A stretch of DNA of 64,000 nucleotides from Paenibacillus tengchongensis (lineage in GTDB: Bacteria > Bacillota > Bacilli > Paenibacillales > Paenibacillaceae), in contig NZ_WACP01000009.1 of the NCBI RefSeq assembly GCF_008973665.1, positions 186,001-250,000 on the forward strand, in the 5' to 3' direction. Every line of letters starts with the position of its first letter. The first letter of the stretch is position 1. A program made the position numbers and the translations under genes. A model generated the notes under the pieces. It was not told where the DNA came from. It saw only the letters and a program-made list of their open reading frames with translations, and ran no database searches. Positions 32,074 through 41,175 of the stretch are shown here, piece after piece.

Positions 32074-34932
32074 ATGTTTACTGCAAAATTTATCGGCAAC
32101 TCGGAACAAACCGGTTACTTTCCGCTTGTCCACGGGCATATACCGGCAGCCTTACTGGTTGCTCCGGAAGAACCGCCGGGCATCCGGCGCGCTGCTCAAG
32201 ACCTGGTGCAGGATATTTCCCGGGTTACCGGGGTTAGGCCGCAGCTGATCTCCCGGCTGGACCCGCAGAAAGAATCTCATGGCCCGCTTGTCATCATCGG
32301 AACTGTCCAGGATCAGCTGATTGGTTCACTGATCACGGATGGAAAGCTGGATGCGGCCGGCCTGGCCGGAAAATGGGAAAGCTTTGTCATCCAGACGGTA
32401 TCCGCTCCCGCTGCAGGCCTTGATCAGGCCTTGGTGATCGCCGGAAGCGACAGGCGCGGCGCCATCTACGGTATCTATGAATTGTCCGGGCAAATCGGTG
32501 TCTCCCCCTGGTACTGGTGGGCAGACGTACCTGTGCCGGCACAGGAATCCCTGTATGTCAAACCAGGTGTCTACAAGCAGGGTGAGCCTTCCGTGAAATA
32601 CCGCGGCATCTTCCTGAATGATGAAGGACCGTCGCTCATGGCCTGGGTCCGCGACAATTTCGGTGACTTCGGCCACAGCTTTTATGAGAAGGTGTTTGAA
32701 CTGCTGCTGCGGCTGAAGGCCAATTTTCTGTGGCCGGCCATGTGGGACAACACCTTCTATGAAGACGATGAGCGCAATGCCGCAGCCGCCTATGAATACG
32801 GGATTATAATGGGCACTTCCCATCATGAGCCGATGCAGCGTCCGCACGGCGACTGGAAGAAGCACAAGAAAGGCCCGTGGGATTACGCCGTGAACAAAGA
32901 GAACCTGTATCCCTTCTGGCAGGAAGGCATCCGCCGCAGTGCCGCATACGAGAATATTGTCACCATTGGGATGCGCGGCGACGGCGACGAGGCCATGGGC
33001 GGCGATCTGACCTTTGAAGGCAAAATCGCCCTGCTGGAGCGGATCGTGGAGGACCAGCGTACAATTATTGCGCAGGAAACCGGCCGTGAACCGGCGGACA
33101 CCCCGCAGCTGTGGGCGCTGTACAAAGAGGTACAGGACTATTACAATCACGGCATGACTGTCCCGGATGATGTAACCCTGCTGTGGTCGGACGACAACCA
33201 TGGTAATCTGCGGCGTGTCCCTGCTGCAGGCGAGCGTTCCCGTCCGGGCGGTGCAGGCATCTATTACCATCTGGATTATGTCGGCGGACCGCGCTCCTAT
33301 AAATGGCTGTGCACGGTTCCGCTTCCGAAAATCTGGGAGCAGATGCATAAAGCCTATACCTTCGGCGCCGACCGGATCTGGGTACTGAATGTCGGCGATT
33401 TAAAGCCAATGGAATTTCCGCTGGAGTATTTCCTGCGCCTCGCCTGGAACATCAACGCCTTTACTGCAGACAATATTAAAGAATACGCCGTGGAATGGAG
33501 CATACGGCAGTTCGGCGCGGCTTACGGCGAAGCGGCGGCCGATATCCTGCTCCGCTACACCAAATACAATGGGCGCCTGAAGCCGGAGCTGCTGAATGCT
33601 GTTTCCCAGTACAGTCTGCTCCACTACAATGAAGCTGAAACGGTAGTGTCCGATTTCAACGAAATCGCCGGCGAGGCGGAGCGCCTATACCGGGAGATGC
33701 CGGAAGCCCCCCGGGATGCCTTCTATCAGCTCGTACTTTATCCGGCCAAGGCTTCGGCAACCGTGCTGGAGCTGCACCTGCGGGCGGCGCGCAGCCTGCT
33801 GTACGCCAAGCAGGGCAGAGCCGCAGCCGACAGTGAAGCTGCGGCGGCAAGACGCCTGTTCGAAGCGGATGCAGAGCTGACTTATTATTACAACCATGTG
33901 CTAGCCGGCGGAAAATGGAATCATATGATGGATCAGACCCATATCGGGTATACCTATTGGAATCAGCCGCCAGTTAATGAAATGCCGGAACTGGGGTCCA
34001 GCGACCTGCTTGAAGGGTCCGAGATGGGCATCGCCGTCGAAGGCTCCGAGCTAACGTGGCCGTCAGCGGACGGTATCCCTTGCCGCCTCCCCGAATTCAG
34101 TGTCTACGCCCGCGAGAAGCATTATATCGAAATCTTCAACAAACGCAGAGATCCGTTCGCTTACTCCGTGGAGAGCAGCGCACCTTGGATTTTGCTCTCT
34201 ACGGCTGCAGGGGAAGTCACAGAACAAACCGTCGTCTGGGTGGAGATTGACTGGGCGCTGGCGCCGGTCGGCTACAGGGAAGAAGAAGTTGCGCTGCACG
34301 TGTCAGGGCCGGAAGGCGTGAGTGTCCCGATCACTGTTGTCCTCGACCATCCGGCCGCTCCGAAGCGCGAAGAGGTCAGCGGGCATATCGAGAGCGGCGG
34401 CTTCATCTCCATTGAAGCGGAGCATTACACCGCCAGGCATACGGCGCGCGGCGCGCAGTGGCAGGTAATTCCCGATTACGGGCGCACGCTGTCGGCTGTA
34501 GCCGTGTTCCCGCCTGATATACCGGCTGCGGATCATCCGGAACCGGCCGGTTCGCCGAGTCTGGAGTATAGGGTGTATCTGCGCCGGCCGGGCAAAGTCG
34601 TAGTCTCGCTGCTGCTCGCCCCTTCTTTGAATTTCGTGCCGGGCTCCGGCCTGCGTGCCGGCGTATCCTTTGACGGCGGACCGGTGACGATCGCAGCCGC
34701 GCTGCAGCCGGGCGAAGAGGTATCCACCGAAGCGGAGGACTGGGAGCACAGCGTCATTTATAATATCCGCACGGCTTCGGCAATCTGCGAGCTGGCTGAA
34801 GCCGGCTATCACACCCTCCGGATCTGGATGGTCGATCCGATCGCCGTTCTGCAGAAGATCATTATCGACACAGGCGGATTGCAGCCAAGCTATTTAGGCC
34901 CTCCGGAAAGCTATTATCGGCTTCCGGAATGA
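32074..34932 (+). CDS. Glycoside hydrolase family 115, xylan alpha-1,2-glucuronidase-like
   Basis: 952 residues from ATG 32074 (GGAGG 6 bases upstream); no signal peptide. GH115 blocks: GIYELSGQIGVSPWYWWADV, FLNDEGPSLMAWVRDNFGDF, FLWPAMWDNTFYEDDERNAA, GTSHHEPMQRPHGDW and IGMRGDGDEAM. The C-terminal half has the beta-rich accessory domains seen in the family. Enzymes of this family remove (4-O-methyl)glucuronic acid from xylan or its fragments. The apparent lack of a signal suggests action on imported oligosaccharides. It stands alone, with its own promoter and terminator; no xylanase is nearby. Confidence 0.88.
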   Translation: MFTAKFIGNSEQTGYFPLVHGHIPAALLVAPEEPPGIRRAAQDLVQDISRVTGVRPQLISRLDPQKESHGPLVIIGTVQDQLIGSLITDGKLDAAGLAGKWESFVIQTVSAPAAGLDQALVIAGSDRRGAIYGIYELSGQIGVSPWYWWADVPVPAQESLYVKPGVYKQGEPSVKYRGIFLNDEGPSLMAWVRDNFGDFGHSFYEKVFELLLRLKANFLWPAMWDNTFYEDDERNAAAAYEYGIIMGTSHHEPMQRPHGDWKKHKKGPWDYAVNKENLYPFWQEGIRRSAAYENIVTIGMRGDGDEAMGGDLTFEGKIALLERIVEDQRTIIAQETGREPADTPQLWALYKEVQDYYNHGMTVPDDVTLLWSDDNHGNLRRVPAAGERSRPGGAGIYYHLDYVGGPRSYKWLCTVPLPKIWEQMHKAYTFGADRIWVLNVGDLKPMEFPLEYFLRLAWNINAFTADNIKEYAVEWSIRQFGAAYGEAAADILLRYTKYNGRLKPELLNAVSQYSLLHYNEAETVVSDFNEIAGEAERLYREMPEAPRDAFYQLVLYPAKASATVLELHLRAARSLLYAKQGRAAADSEAAAARRLFEADAELTYYYNHVLAGGKWNHMMDQTHIGYTYWNQPPVNEMPELGSSDLLEGSEMGIAVEGSELTWPSADGIPCRLPEFSVYAREKHYIEIFNKRRDPFAYSVESSAPWILLSTAAGEVTEQTVVWVEIDWALAPVGYREEEVALHVSGPEGVSVPITVVLDHPAAPKREEVSGHIESGGFISIEAEHYTARHTARGAQWQVIPDYGRTLSAVAVFPPDIPAADHPEPAGSPSLEYRVYLRRPGKVVVSLLLAPSLNFVPGSGLRAGVSFDGGPVTIAAALQPGEEVSTEAEDWEHSVIYNIRTASAICELAEAGYHTLRIWMVDPIAVLQKIIIDTGGLQPSYLGPPESYYRLPE

Positions 34933-34945
34933 AATATTTCCCGTT

Positions 34946-34983
34946 ACCGCCCGCCGTGTTGAACCGGCGGGCGGTATTCGTTA
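34946..34983 (+). terminator. Terminator of the GH115 gene
   Basis: ACCGCCCGCCG/CGGCGGGCGGT perfect 11-bp arms followed by ATTCGTT, 14 bp after the stop. The T-run is poor but the stem is strong. Confidence 0.65.
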
Positions 34984-35037
34984 CAATTTGAAGGAAGATG
35001 CATTCGATCAGAAACAATTCGGGGAGGCGAAGCCCAT

Positions 35038-35706
35038 ATGTGCGGCAGATATACGATAACTGTAACCATGGATGAACTCATGCTGCGTTATTTGACCAGC
35101 GAAGCGGCGCTCGTCCATTATGCACCCATGTACAACGCAGCGCCGATGCAGATGGTACCGGCCGTGATTCACGACGGCATGCATAACAAGCTCGGCCAAC
35201 TGCGCTGGGGCCTTGTCCCCTCCTGGGCGAAGGACGCGCGGATCGGCAGCAAAATGATCAACGCCCGCGCTGAAACGCTCCTGGAAAAGGCTTCATTCCG
35301 CAAGCTCGTCGTCTCGCGGCGCTGCATTATTCCTGTAGACAGCTTCTACGAGTGGAAGTCCTCAGGCAGCAGCAAGCAACCGATGCGGATTATGCTGCGG
35401 GATGAGAGCATCTTTTCACTGGCCGGACTCTATGATATTTGGGTCGACACCGACGGGAACAAGCTTGGCACCTGTACGATTATCACTACCGAGCCCAACC
35501 ATTTAATGGCTGAAATCCATGACCGCATGCCGGTCATCCTCCCCCGGGAAGCGGAGGCCGAGTGGCTGGACCGCGGCAACCGCGATGTCCCGGCACTGAT
35601 GGATTTGCTGCGGCCTTTTGACGCCGGGCTTATGCGCGCATATCCGGTCTCGCCCGAGGTCGGCAATGTACGCAATAATTACAAGGAACTCATCAAGGAA
35701 GCGTAA
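35038..35706 (+). CDS. SRAP domain protein (HMCES/YedK family), abasic-site DNA-protein crosslinker
   Basis: 222 residues. The catalytic Cys2 is in MCGRYTIT (after Met removal). Other SRAP blocks are MYNAAPMQMVPAV, QLRWGLVPSWAKD, INARAETLLEKASFR, IPVDSFYEWKSS (Glu) and MAEIHDRMPVIL (His). SRAP proteins form a thiazolidine bond with abasic sites in single-stranded DNA, protecting it at replication forks. A GGGGAGG site lies before the ATG. It has no evident operon partner. Confidence 0.93.
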   Translation: MCGRYTITVTMDELMLRYLTSEAALVHYAPMYNAAPMQMVPAVIHDGMHNKLGQLRWGLVPSWAKDARIGSKMINARAETLLEKASFRKLVVSRRCIIPVDSFYEWKSSGSSKQPMRIMLRDESIFSLAGLYDIWVDTDGNKLGTCTIITTEPNHLMAEIHDRMPVILPREAEAEWLDRGNRDVPALMDLLRPFDAGLMRAYPVSPEVGNVRNNYKELIKEA

Positions 35707-35911
35707 CAGGGACAAGCCTGTCCGGGCTCTTCCTACCCGCAAGGCGCTTCAGAGACTTGCTTTCCAGGCCGTCCCAGCCCCCGGCACTCCCCTCCTCTCT
35801 TTCCTTTCGCCAAATTTCTCATTTTCTGCTAGCCATCAGCAGCAATCCAAACACTCTATTAACCTTAATCATAGATTGCACTATGTTCTATGAAAGGTTA
35901 GGTGAGGACAA

Positions 35912-36361
35912 GTGGCAATTCAATTCCTGGATATGCGGATTGCGCAGACCAGCACCAGTGATTTACCGGGCTTGCCGCTGGCAGCCGGGGCCGCGCCTTA
36001 TACTTTTGGCGATATCGGTCTTCAGACCGTTCAGGCCGCTCCCGGAAACACCGGTCTTGTCCGCGTAACGCTGAACGCCTTCGTGCGGATGGCCGTAGGG
36101 CCCTCCACCGGTATGGGAACAGACGATGTCATCCTTTCCATTTACCGCAACGGCACATTGATCTTTGCCAGCAGCTATCCCGGAGATTTAACCGCTGCCG
36201 GAACCGCGTACGAGCTTGCAGGCGTCACGGCCGTCGACTATCCGCCTGCAGCCGCTGTTCTGGGAGGGCAAATACAGTACACGGCTGTACTCACGACCTT
36301 CCGAAACGTTACGCTGGGCGCCAGGTCCTTCAGCGGCTTTGCTGTTGCGGGCACGAATTAA
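35912..36361 (+). CDS. Conserved-looking protein of unknown function, paralogue A
   Basis: 149 residues from GTG 35912 (AGGTGAGG just upstream). Begins MAIQFLDMRIAQTSTSDLPG and ends LGARSFSGFAVAGTN. Rich in alternating hydrophobic/Thr stretches (NTGLVRVTLNAFVRMAVGP, GQIQYTAVLTTFRNVTLGAR), suggesting a beta-sandwich or jelly-roll like those of spore-surface or C1q/TNF-type proteins; that is inference. More than half its residues match the next gene, so the two arose by tandem duplication. No signal peptide. Confidence 0.65.
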   Translation: MAIQFLDMRIAQTSTSDLPGLPLAAGAAPYTFGDIGLQTVQAAPGNTGLVRVTLNAFVRMAVGPSTGMGTDDVILSIYRNGTLIFASSYPGDLTAAGTAYELAGVTAVDYPPAAAVLGGQIQYTAVLTTFRNVTLGARSFSGFAVAGTN

Positions 36362-36397
36362 TATGCCGTATTGCGGCTTGCAGAAAGGGAGATCGGA

Positions 36398-36832
36398 ATG
36401 AGCATTCAATTCCTCGATATGCGAATGTCACAAGACAGCACCATGGATACCCCGCCAGTCAGCCTGGCGAGGAACGGTTATGTCTTCGGTAACATCGGAC
36501 TTCAGACGGCGGGCCTTGCGCCCGGCAACGCCGCGTTGGTCAGAGTTACCCTTAGTGCTTATGTACGCCTGACCGTCTATCCCAGCGTGATTGTAAGCAA
36601 TGATATTACCTTCGGAATCTACCGCAACAACTCACTGATCTTCTCTACGGTATATCCCGGAGATATTACAGAACTGAACAACATATACAAACTGGTGAAC
36701 ATTACAGCCGTCGATTATCCGCCTGCGGCGGATGTTTTGGCCGGCCAAATTCAATATACCGCTGTCGTATCGGCGATCCGTAATGCAGACCTTGGAGCCC
36801 GCAGCTTCAGCGGTATAGCAGTGGCAGGATAA
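36398..36832 (+). CDS. Conserved-looking protein of unknown function, paralogue B
   Basis: 144 residues from ATG 36398 (AAAGGGAG site); a 9-codon longer frame is unlikely. Begins MSIQFLDMRMSQDSTMDTPP and ends LGARSFSGIAVAG. It shares with paralogue A the blocks FGxIGLQT, LVRVTL, IYRNxxLIF, YPGD, TAVDYPPAA and GQIQYTAV. Starts 36 bp after paralogue A stops, so the pair is one transcript, closed by a hairpin. Function unknown. Confidence 0.65.
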   Translation: MSIQFLDMRMSQDSTMDTPPVSLARNGYVFGNIGLQTAGLAPGNAALVRVTLSAYVRLTVYPSVIVSNDITFGIYRNNSLIFSTVYPGDITELNNIYKLVNITAVDYPPAADVLAGQIQYTAVVSAIRNADLGARSFSGIAVAG

Positions 36833-36849
36833 TCATATATTTATCTTAC

Positions 36850-36888
36850 AGCTCCCGTATCGGCGTTATAGCCAAGGGAGCTTTCTTT
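36850..36888 (+). terminator. Terminator after the paralogue pair
   Basis: AGCTCCC/GGGAGCT arms with an 18-base loop containing CGGCGTTATAGCC, followed by TTCTTT, 18 bp after the stop. Confidence 0.65.
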
Positions 36889-37027
36889 AAGAAAGTAATT
36901 AAAGATAACAACCATATAAATACATTTATATAACTTAATGAAACCGTTACAACCAATGTCCTATTAAAAGTTAAGTGTTTACATATTCAACCGTCAAAAA
37001 ACAGCCCCAAAAAAGAATAATTATATA

Positions 37028-37056
37028 TTGACGTAATATTTATTCACATGTATCAT
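37028..37056 (+). promoter_or_regulatory. Sigma-A promoter and long leader of the Opp operon
   Basis: TTGACG, 17 bases, TATCAT. Transcription from here would give an untranslated leader of about 280 nt before ATG 37342. The leader has an AGAGGAGGT/ACCTCT complementary pair but no riboswitch class I recognise. The gap 36889-37027 is plain AT-rich sequence with no gene. Confidence 0.55.
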
Positions 37057-37341
37057 AAACCATAATTTAAACGTACAGGATGAGCTTACCAATCCGGGGC
37101 TGGAGTTTTGCCGTGAATTGACCTTCGGTCATTTGGCTGCCTGAACTGGAAGCCGAACTCTTCTTGTATTTAAAGACACTATTATCATAGCCGCTGAGGA
37201 TACAGAGGAGGTCGAACCAAGCTTACAAAGTTATAACAGCATGTGGAACATTCAGATTGGATAACCTCTTAGATTAACACCTCCAAGCCCAATCTCCGGC
37301 AGTACTCATTTTCCTAATCGTAAAAAGGAGGAGTAACAGGA

Positions 37342-39081
37342 ATGGCGAAAAAGAGAAATTGGTGGTCCATCTTACTTATCGTTTCATTAATCGGAATCTT
37401 ATTTACAGGCTGCAGCACCAACAACACCGCAAATACCCCTAACGCTACGGCGGAAAGCACTGAAGCTCCCACCGCCAGCGAGGCTCCGGCAAGCGCTGAA
37501 CCGGCCGCAGACGGCCCGGTTGACGGTGGCACGATCGTCTTCAGTACCTTCTCCGATATCGTCAATCTTAATCCTCTCCTGATTGGTGACACCAGCTCGG
37601 GCGATGTTGCCCAATTTGTTTTTGCCAGCTTGTATGACCTTGACCGCTCCGGCAATGTAGTTGCTGAGCCTTGGTCCCTGGCAGCCGATTTACCGGAAAT
37701 TTCCGAGGACGGCCTTACTTATACCGTTAAATTGAAAAATAACATCAAGTGGACCGACGGCGAAGCCATTACGGCCGACGATGTTGTCTATACCATACAA
37801 ACTGCCATCAACCCGGAAACGGGCTCCCCGCTGATCAGCCAATACGACAAGGTCCAAACGGTCGAGAAAGTGGATGACCAGACTGTCAAGTTCACGCTGA
37901 AGCAGGTATATGCACCGTTCCTGTATTCCCTTTACCAGGCTATCGTGCCTGAGCATGTACTGAAGGATGTTGCCCCGGCTGAAATCGCGAAGAGCGGTTT
38001 CGGAACAGACCCGGCCAAGACGGTAACCAGCGGTCCTTGGAAATGGACGGAATGGAAGCAGGGCGAAGGCCAGACCCTGGATGCGGACCCGAACTACTGG
38101 GGCGAAGTGAAGCCACATATCGCCCAAATCGTCTACAAAATCTACGCCGACCAGAACACCGAGGTTCAGGCCCTGCTTAAGGGTGACGTAGATTTTGTCA
38201 GTGCAATTCCGGTAACACAGGTTGAAGCTGTCAAAGCCAATGACTCCATCTCCGTTATCGACAAACCGGGACCTCTCTATGAGTACCTGGGCTTCAACTT
38301 CGATCCCAAGAACTTTGAAGGCAACTTCGGTTTGTTCGAAGGCCAGAAGACCCGTCAGGCCATTGCCCATGCCTTGAACCGTCAAGGGATGGTCGACAAC
38401 ATTCTTAAAGGTGTCGGCGCCCTGATGAACGCGCCTTTCCTGCCTGATACCTGGGCAGATCCCGGTGAAGCCGCCGTTAACTACGACTACAATGTGGAAA
38501 CCGCCAAGAAGCTGCTGGCCGAAGACGGCTGGGTAGCCGGCACGGACAACATTCTGGCCAAAGACGGCCACCGCTTCTCCTTTGAGCTGCAGTACAATGC
38601 CGGGAACAGCCGCCGCGAGCAGGTAGCTGCAGTCATCCAGCAGAACCTGAAGGAAGTCGGCATCGAAGTTACGCCGAAGGCGATTGACTTCGCCGCCTGG
38701 ATTGAGAACAACGTGAACCCGGGTAAATACCAGGCGATCCTGTTGTCCTGGTCGCTCAATAACCCGGACCCAGACGCTGAAAGCATTTACTCCTCCAAGT
38801 ACTTCCCGCCTGCCGGACAAAACACCGGCTGGTATAAGAACGAGAAGCTTGACCAGCTTTGGATTGACGGATATTCCACAGTCAATCAAGAAGAACGCAA
38901 GGCTGTATACAAGGAACTGGGCAAGGAAATATCCACTGACCTGCCATATATCTTCATGTACCAGTACGGAACAGCCATCGGCACCGGTCCTAGAGTGCAG
39001 TGGGCGGAGGAGGATGCTCCGGAACCATCGCTCGGCTACGGCCAGTTCTTCCACGCTATTAAATGGTGGGTAACAGACTAG
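37342..39081 (+). CDS. Opp/Dpp-type ABC transporter substrate-binding lipoprotein
   Basis: 579 residues. Lipoprotein signal peptide with lipobox LFTGC (Cys about 28), then a Thr/Ala/Ser/Glu-rich spacer and the SBP_bac_5 fold starting GGTIVFSTFSDIVNLNPLLI. Later blocks are LAADLPEISEDGLTYTVKLK, KWTDGEAITADDVVYT and LLSWSLNNPDPDAESIYSSK. It binds peptides (or in some relatives oligosaccharides or nickel) outside the cell and delivers them to the permease. First gene of a five-gene importer operon; AAAGGAGGAG precedes the ATG. Confidence 0.93.
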   Translation: MAKKRNWWSILLIVSLIGILFTGCSTNNTANTPNATAESTEAPTASEAPASAEPAADGPVDGGTIVFSTFSDIVNLNPLLIGDTSSGDVAQFVFASLYDLDRSGNVVAEPWSLAADLPEISEDGLTYTVKLKNNIKWTDGEAITADDVVYTIQTAINPETGSPLISQYDKVQTVEKVDDQTVKFTLKQVYAPFLYSLYQAIVPEHVLKDVAPAEIAKSGFGTDPAKTVTSGPWKWTEWKQGEGQTLDADPNYWGEVKPHIAQIVYKIYADQNTEVQALLKGDVDFVSAIPVTQVEAVKANDSISVIDKPGPLYEYLGFNFDPKNFEGNFGLFEGQKTRQAIAHALNRQGMVDNILKGVGALMNAPFLPDTWADPGEAAVNYDYNVETAKKLLAEDGWVAGTDNILAKDGHRFSFELQYNAGNSRREQVAAVIQQNLKEVGIEVTPKAIDFAAWIENNVNPGKYQAILLSWSLNNPDPDAESIYSSKYFPPAGQNTGWYKNEKLDQLWIDGYSTVNQEERKAVYKELGKEISTDLPYIFMYQYGTAIGTGPRVQWAEEDAPEPSLGYGQFFHAIKWWVTD

Positions 39082-39113
39082 GCTATACGGATTCAGGAAA
39101 ATGAAATTGCGGA

Positions 39114-39136
39114 GGAGAAAGAGTTTCTCTTTCTCC
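39114..39136 (+). terminator. Intercistronic hairpin between binding protein and permease genes
   Basis: GGAGAAAGAG-TTT-CTCTTTCTCC perfect stem followed by a T/C-rich run ending TTTTATTT. Likely a partial terminator or mRNA-stabilising stem that makes more binding protein than permease. Confidence 0.6.
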
Positions 39137-39196
39137 TTCTCCTTTTATTTCCAGAGGGGATTCTTATCCCCCTTTTAATTTCTAGGAGGAGCATCC

Positions 39197-40168
39197 ATGA
39201 CAGAATATCTGATCCGTCGAATTATGCAGTCTGTACTGGTCATTTTTTTGATCACCATCGTTACCTTTATTCTGATCCACGCCGCTCCCGGGGGCCCTAC
39301 ACAGATCATGCTTTCACCGGGGCTTACGCCTGAGGTCATGGAACAGCAGGCTAAGAACCTCGGGCTCGACAAGCCGTTGCCTGTGCAATATTTTCACTGG
39401 GTCAGCGGTCTGCTGCAGGGGGATCTCGGGTATACATTTAAAAATCATCTTCCGATCGGCGAGCTGCTGTGGCCCAGAATCGCCAACACACTCATACTGA
39501 TGGGCTCGGCCTGGGTGGTCTCTATCCTGATTGCCATTCCCTGGGGGATCTATAACAGCACCAAGGTGTACGGGCTCTCGGATCAGACGGCTTCCTTTAT
39601 TTCATATCTAGGCTTTGCCATGCCCACCTTCTGGTTTGGTATCCTGCTCCAGCAGTATTTCTCTCTCAAGCTGGACTGGTTTCCGCTCTCCGACATGCAT
39701 TCCAGAGGCCGCGAGGGTGATCTCGGCGATTTATTTATGCATCTGGTGCTGCCTGTTACGGTATTATCGCTCGGCTTCCTGGCTTCTTATATGAAATACG
39801 CACGGGCTAGTATGCTGGAAGTGCTGGATCAGGACTATATCCGCACCGCACGCGCCAAGGGAGTCGTGGAACGCAAGGTGATCTTCCGCCATGCGCTGCG
39901 CAATGCCCTGATTCCCATCATTACGCTTCTCGGGATGGATCTGCCAATTCTTGTCGGCGGCGCGGTGCTGACCGAAAACGTATTCAACTGGCCCGGCATG
40001 GGCCGCTGGTACGTCGATATGGCCATCTCCCGCGAATATTCAGTTCTGATGGCGATTACGATCGTCATCTCGGTTATGGTTGTCATTGGCAACTTGCTGG
40101 CCGATATTCTCTACTCTATCGTCGATCCCCGCGTGAAGCTGGGCAAGCAAGGGGGTAAAGCAGCATGA
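39197..40168 (+). CDS. Opp-type ABC transporter permease (OppB-like)
   Basis: 323 residues beginning MTEYLIRRIMQSVLVIFLIT, with about six membrane segments, the GGPT loop after segment 1 and the EAA motif around YIRTARAKGVVERKVIFRHA. C-terminal ENVFNWPGMGRWYVDMAISR is typical of OppB/DppB. With the next gene it forms the membrane channel of the importer. AGGAGG lies upstream. Overlaps the next gene by 4 bp. Confidence 0.93.
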   Translation: MTEYLIRRIMQSVLVIFLITIVTFILIHAAPGGPTQIMLSPGLTPEVMEQQAKNLGLDKPLPVQYFHWVSGLLQGDLGYTFKNHLPIGELLWPRIANTLILMGSAWVVSILIAIPWGIYNSTKVYGLSDQTASFISYLGFAMPTFWFGILLQQYFSLKLDWFPLSDMHSRGREGDLGDLFMHLVLPVTVLSLGFLASYMKYARASMLEVLDQDYIRTARAKGVVERKVIFRHALRNALIPIITLLGMDLPILVGGAVLTENVFNWPGMGRWYVDMAISREYSVLMAITIVISVMVVIGNLLADILYSIVDPRVKLGKQGGKAA

Positions 40169-41175
40169 GTATCGATAAAACCGAACTTTCCGGAGTCCTG
40201 TCCGGCCATAGCCCCGGCCCGTCTCCGCTTGATCCGAAGCCCCTAACGCCGGCAGAAGCTGTTGGCAAACGTCCGCCCGGACCCTGGATCATGCTGTGGA
40301 AGAAGTTTTCCCGTAACCCGTTTGCCATGGGCGGACTGGCGGTGCTGCTCTTTTTTATCGTCATTGCCGCTATCGCTCCTCTGCTGACTCCCTATGATCC
40401 GGCGGCAATCGATTTGATGAACGCCAATCTGGGTCCAGGTGCAGCCGGACACTTGCTGGGGACAGACGAACTCGGCCGCGATATTTTTACCCGTCTGCTG
40501 TACAGTGCACGTATTTCCTTGCTTATCGGATTCTCGGTTGCGCTCGTCTCCGTGCTTGTCGGATCGGTAATCGGAGCTGTTTCCGGCTATTTTGGCGGCT
40601 GGGTAGATACTGTATTTATGCGGATTGTCGATGTCATGAATTCCGTACCCACCCTATTCCTGAACATTCTCGTGATGGCGATCTTCGGAACGCAGATCAA
40701 GTATATGATTATGATTCTGGCGCTGACCAGCTGGATGAGCATTGCCCGGCTGGTGCGCGGAAACTTTCTGCAGCTGCGTGAAATGCAGTATGTCGAAGCC
40801 GCCAAAGCGATCGGCGTGTCAAACTGGGATATTATCTTCCGGCATTTGCTGCGCAATTCGAGCTTTCCGATTATTGTCAATGCCACCCTTATGGTGGGCA
40901 GCGCGATCTTAAGCGAATCGGCGTTGTCCTATCTGGGCCTCGGCATCCAGGCACCGGCCACAAGCTGGGGACTGATGCTCAGTAACGCCCAGGAATTTAT
41001 GCTCATTGATCCCAGACAGGCCCTGTATCCAGGCCTGTGCATTCTTATTGTAGTGCTGGCCGTCAACTTTATCGGCGATGGCATACGGGATGCCCTTGAT
41101 CCCAGACAGCAAGTCATCCAATCCCGGAGGAGGCTCGACAAATGGCGGAAAACCTACTCGAAATCCGAAAACTGA
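40165..41175 (+). CDS. Opp-type ABC transporter permease (OppC-like)
   Basis: 336 residues with a Pro-rich cytoplasmic N-terminus, OppC_N segment (FSRNPFAMGGLAVLLFFIVI) and LLGTDELGRDIFTRLLYSAR. The EAA loop lies in VEAAKAIGVSNWDIIFRHLL and SYLGLGIQAPATSWGLML near the C-terminus. Partner of the OppB-like permease. ATGA overlap upstream and a 34-bp overlap with the ATPase gene downstream indicate tight translational coupling. Confidence 0.93.
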   Translation: MSIDKTELSGVLSGHSPGPSPLDPKPLTPAEAVGKRPPGPWIMLWKKFSRNPFAMGGLAVLLFFIVIAAIAPLLTPYDPAAIDLMNANLGPGAAGHLLGTDELGRDIFTRLLYSARISLLIGFSVALVSVLVGSVIGAVSGYFGGWVDTVFMRIVDVMNSVPTLFLNILVMAIFGTQIKYMIMILALTSWMSIARLVRGNFLQLREMQYVEAAKAIGVSNWDIIFRHLLRNSSFPIIVNATLMVGSAILSESALSYLGLGIQAPATSWGLMLSNAQEFMLIDPRQALYPGLCILIVVLAVNFIGDGIRDALDPRQQVIQSRRRLDKWRKTYSKSEN

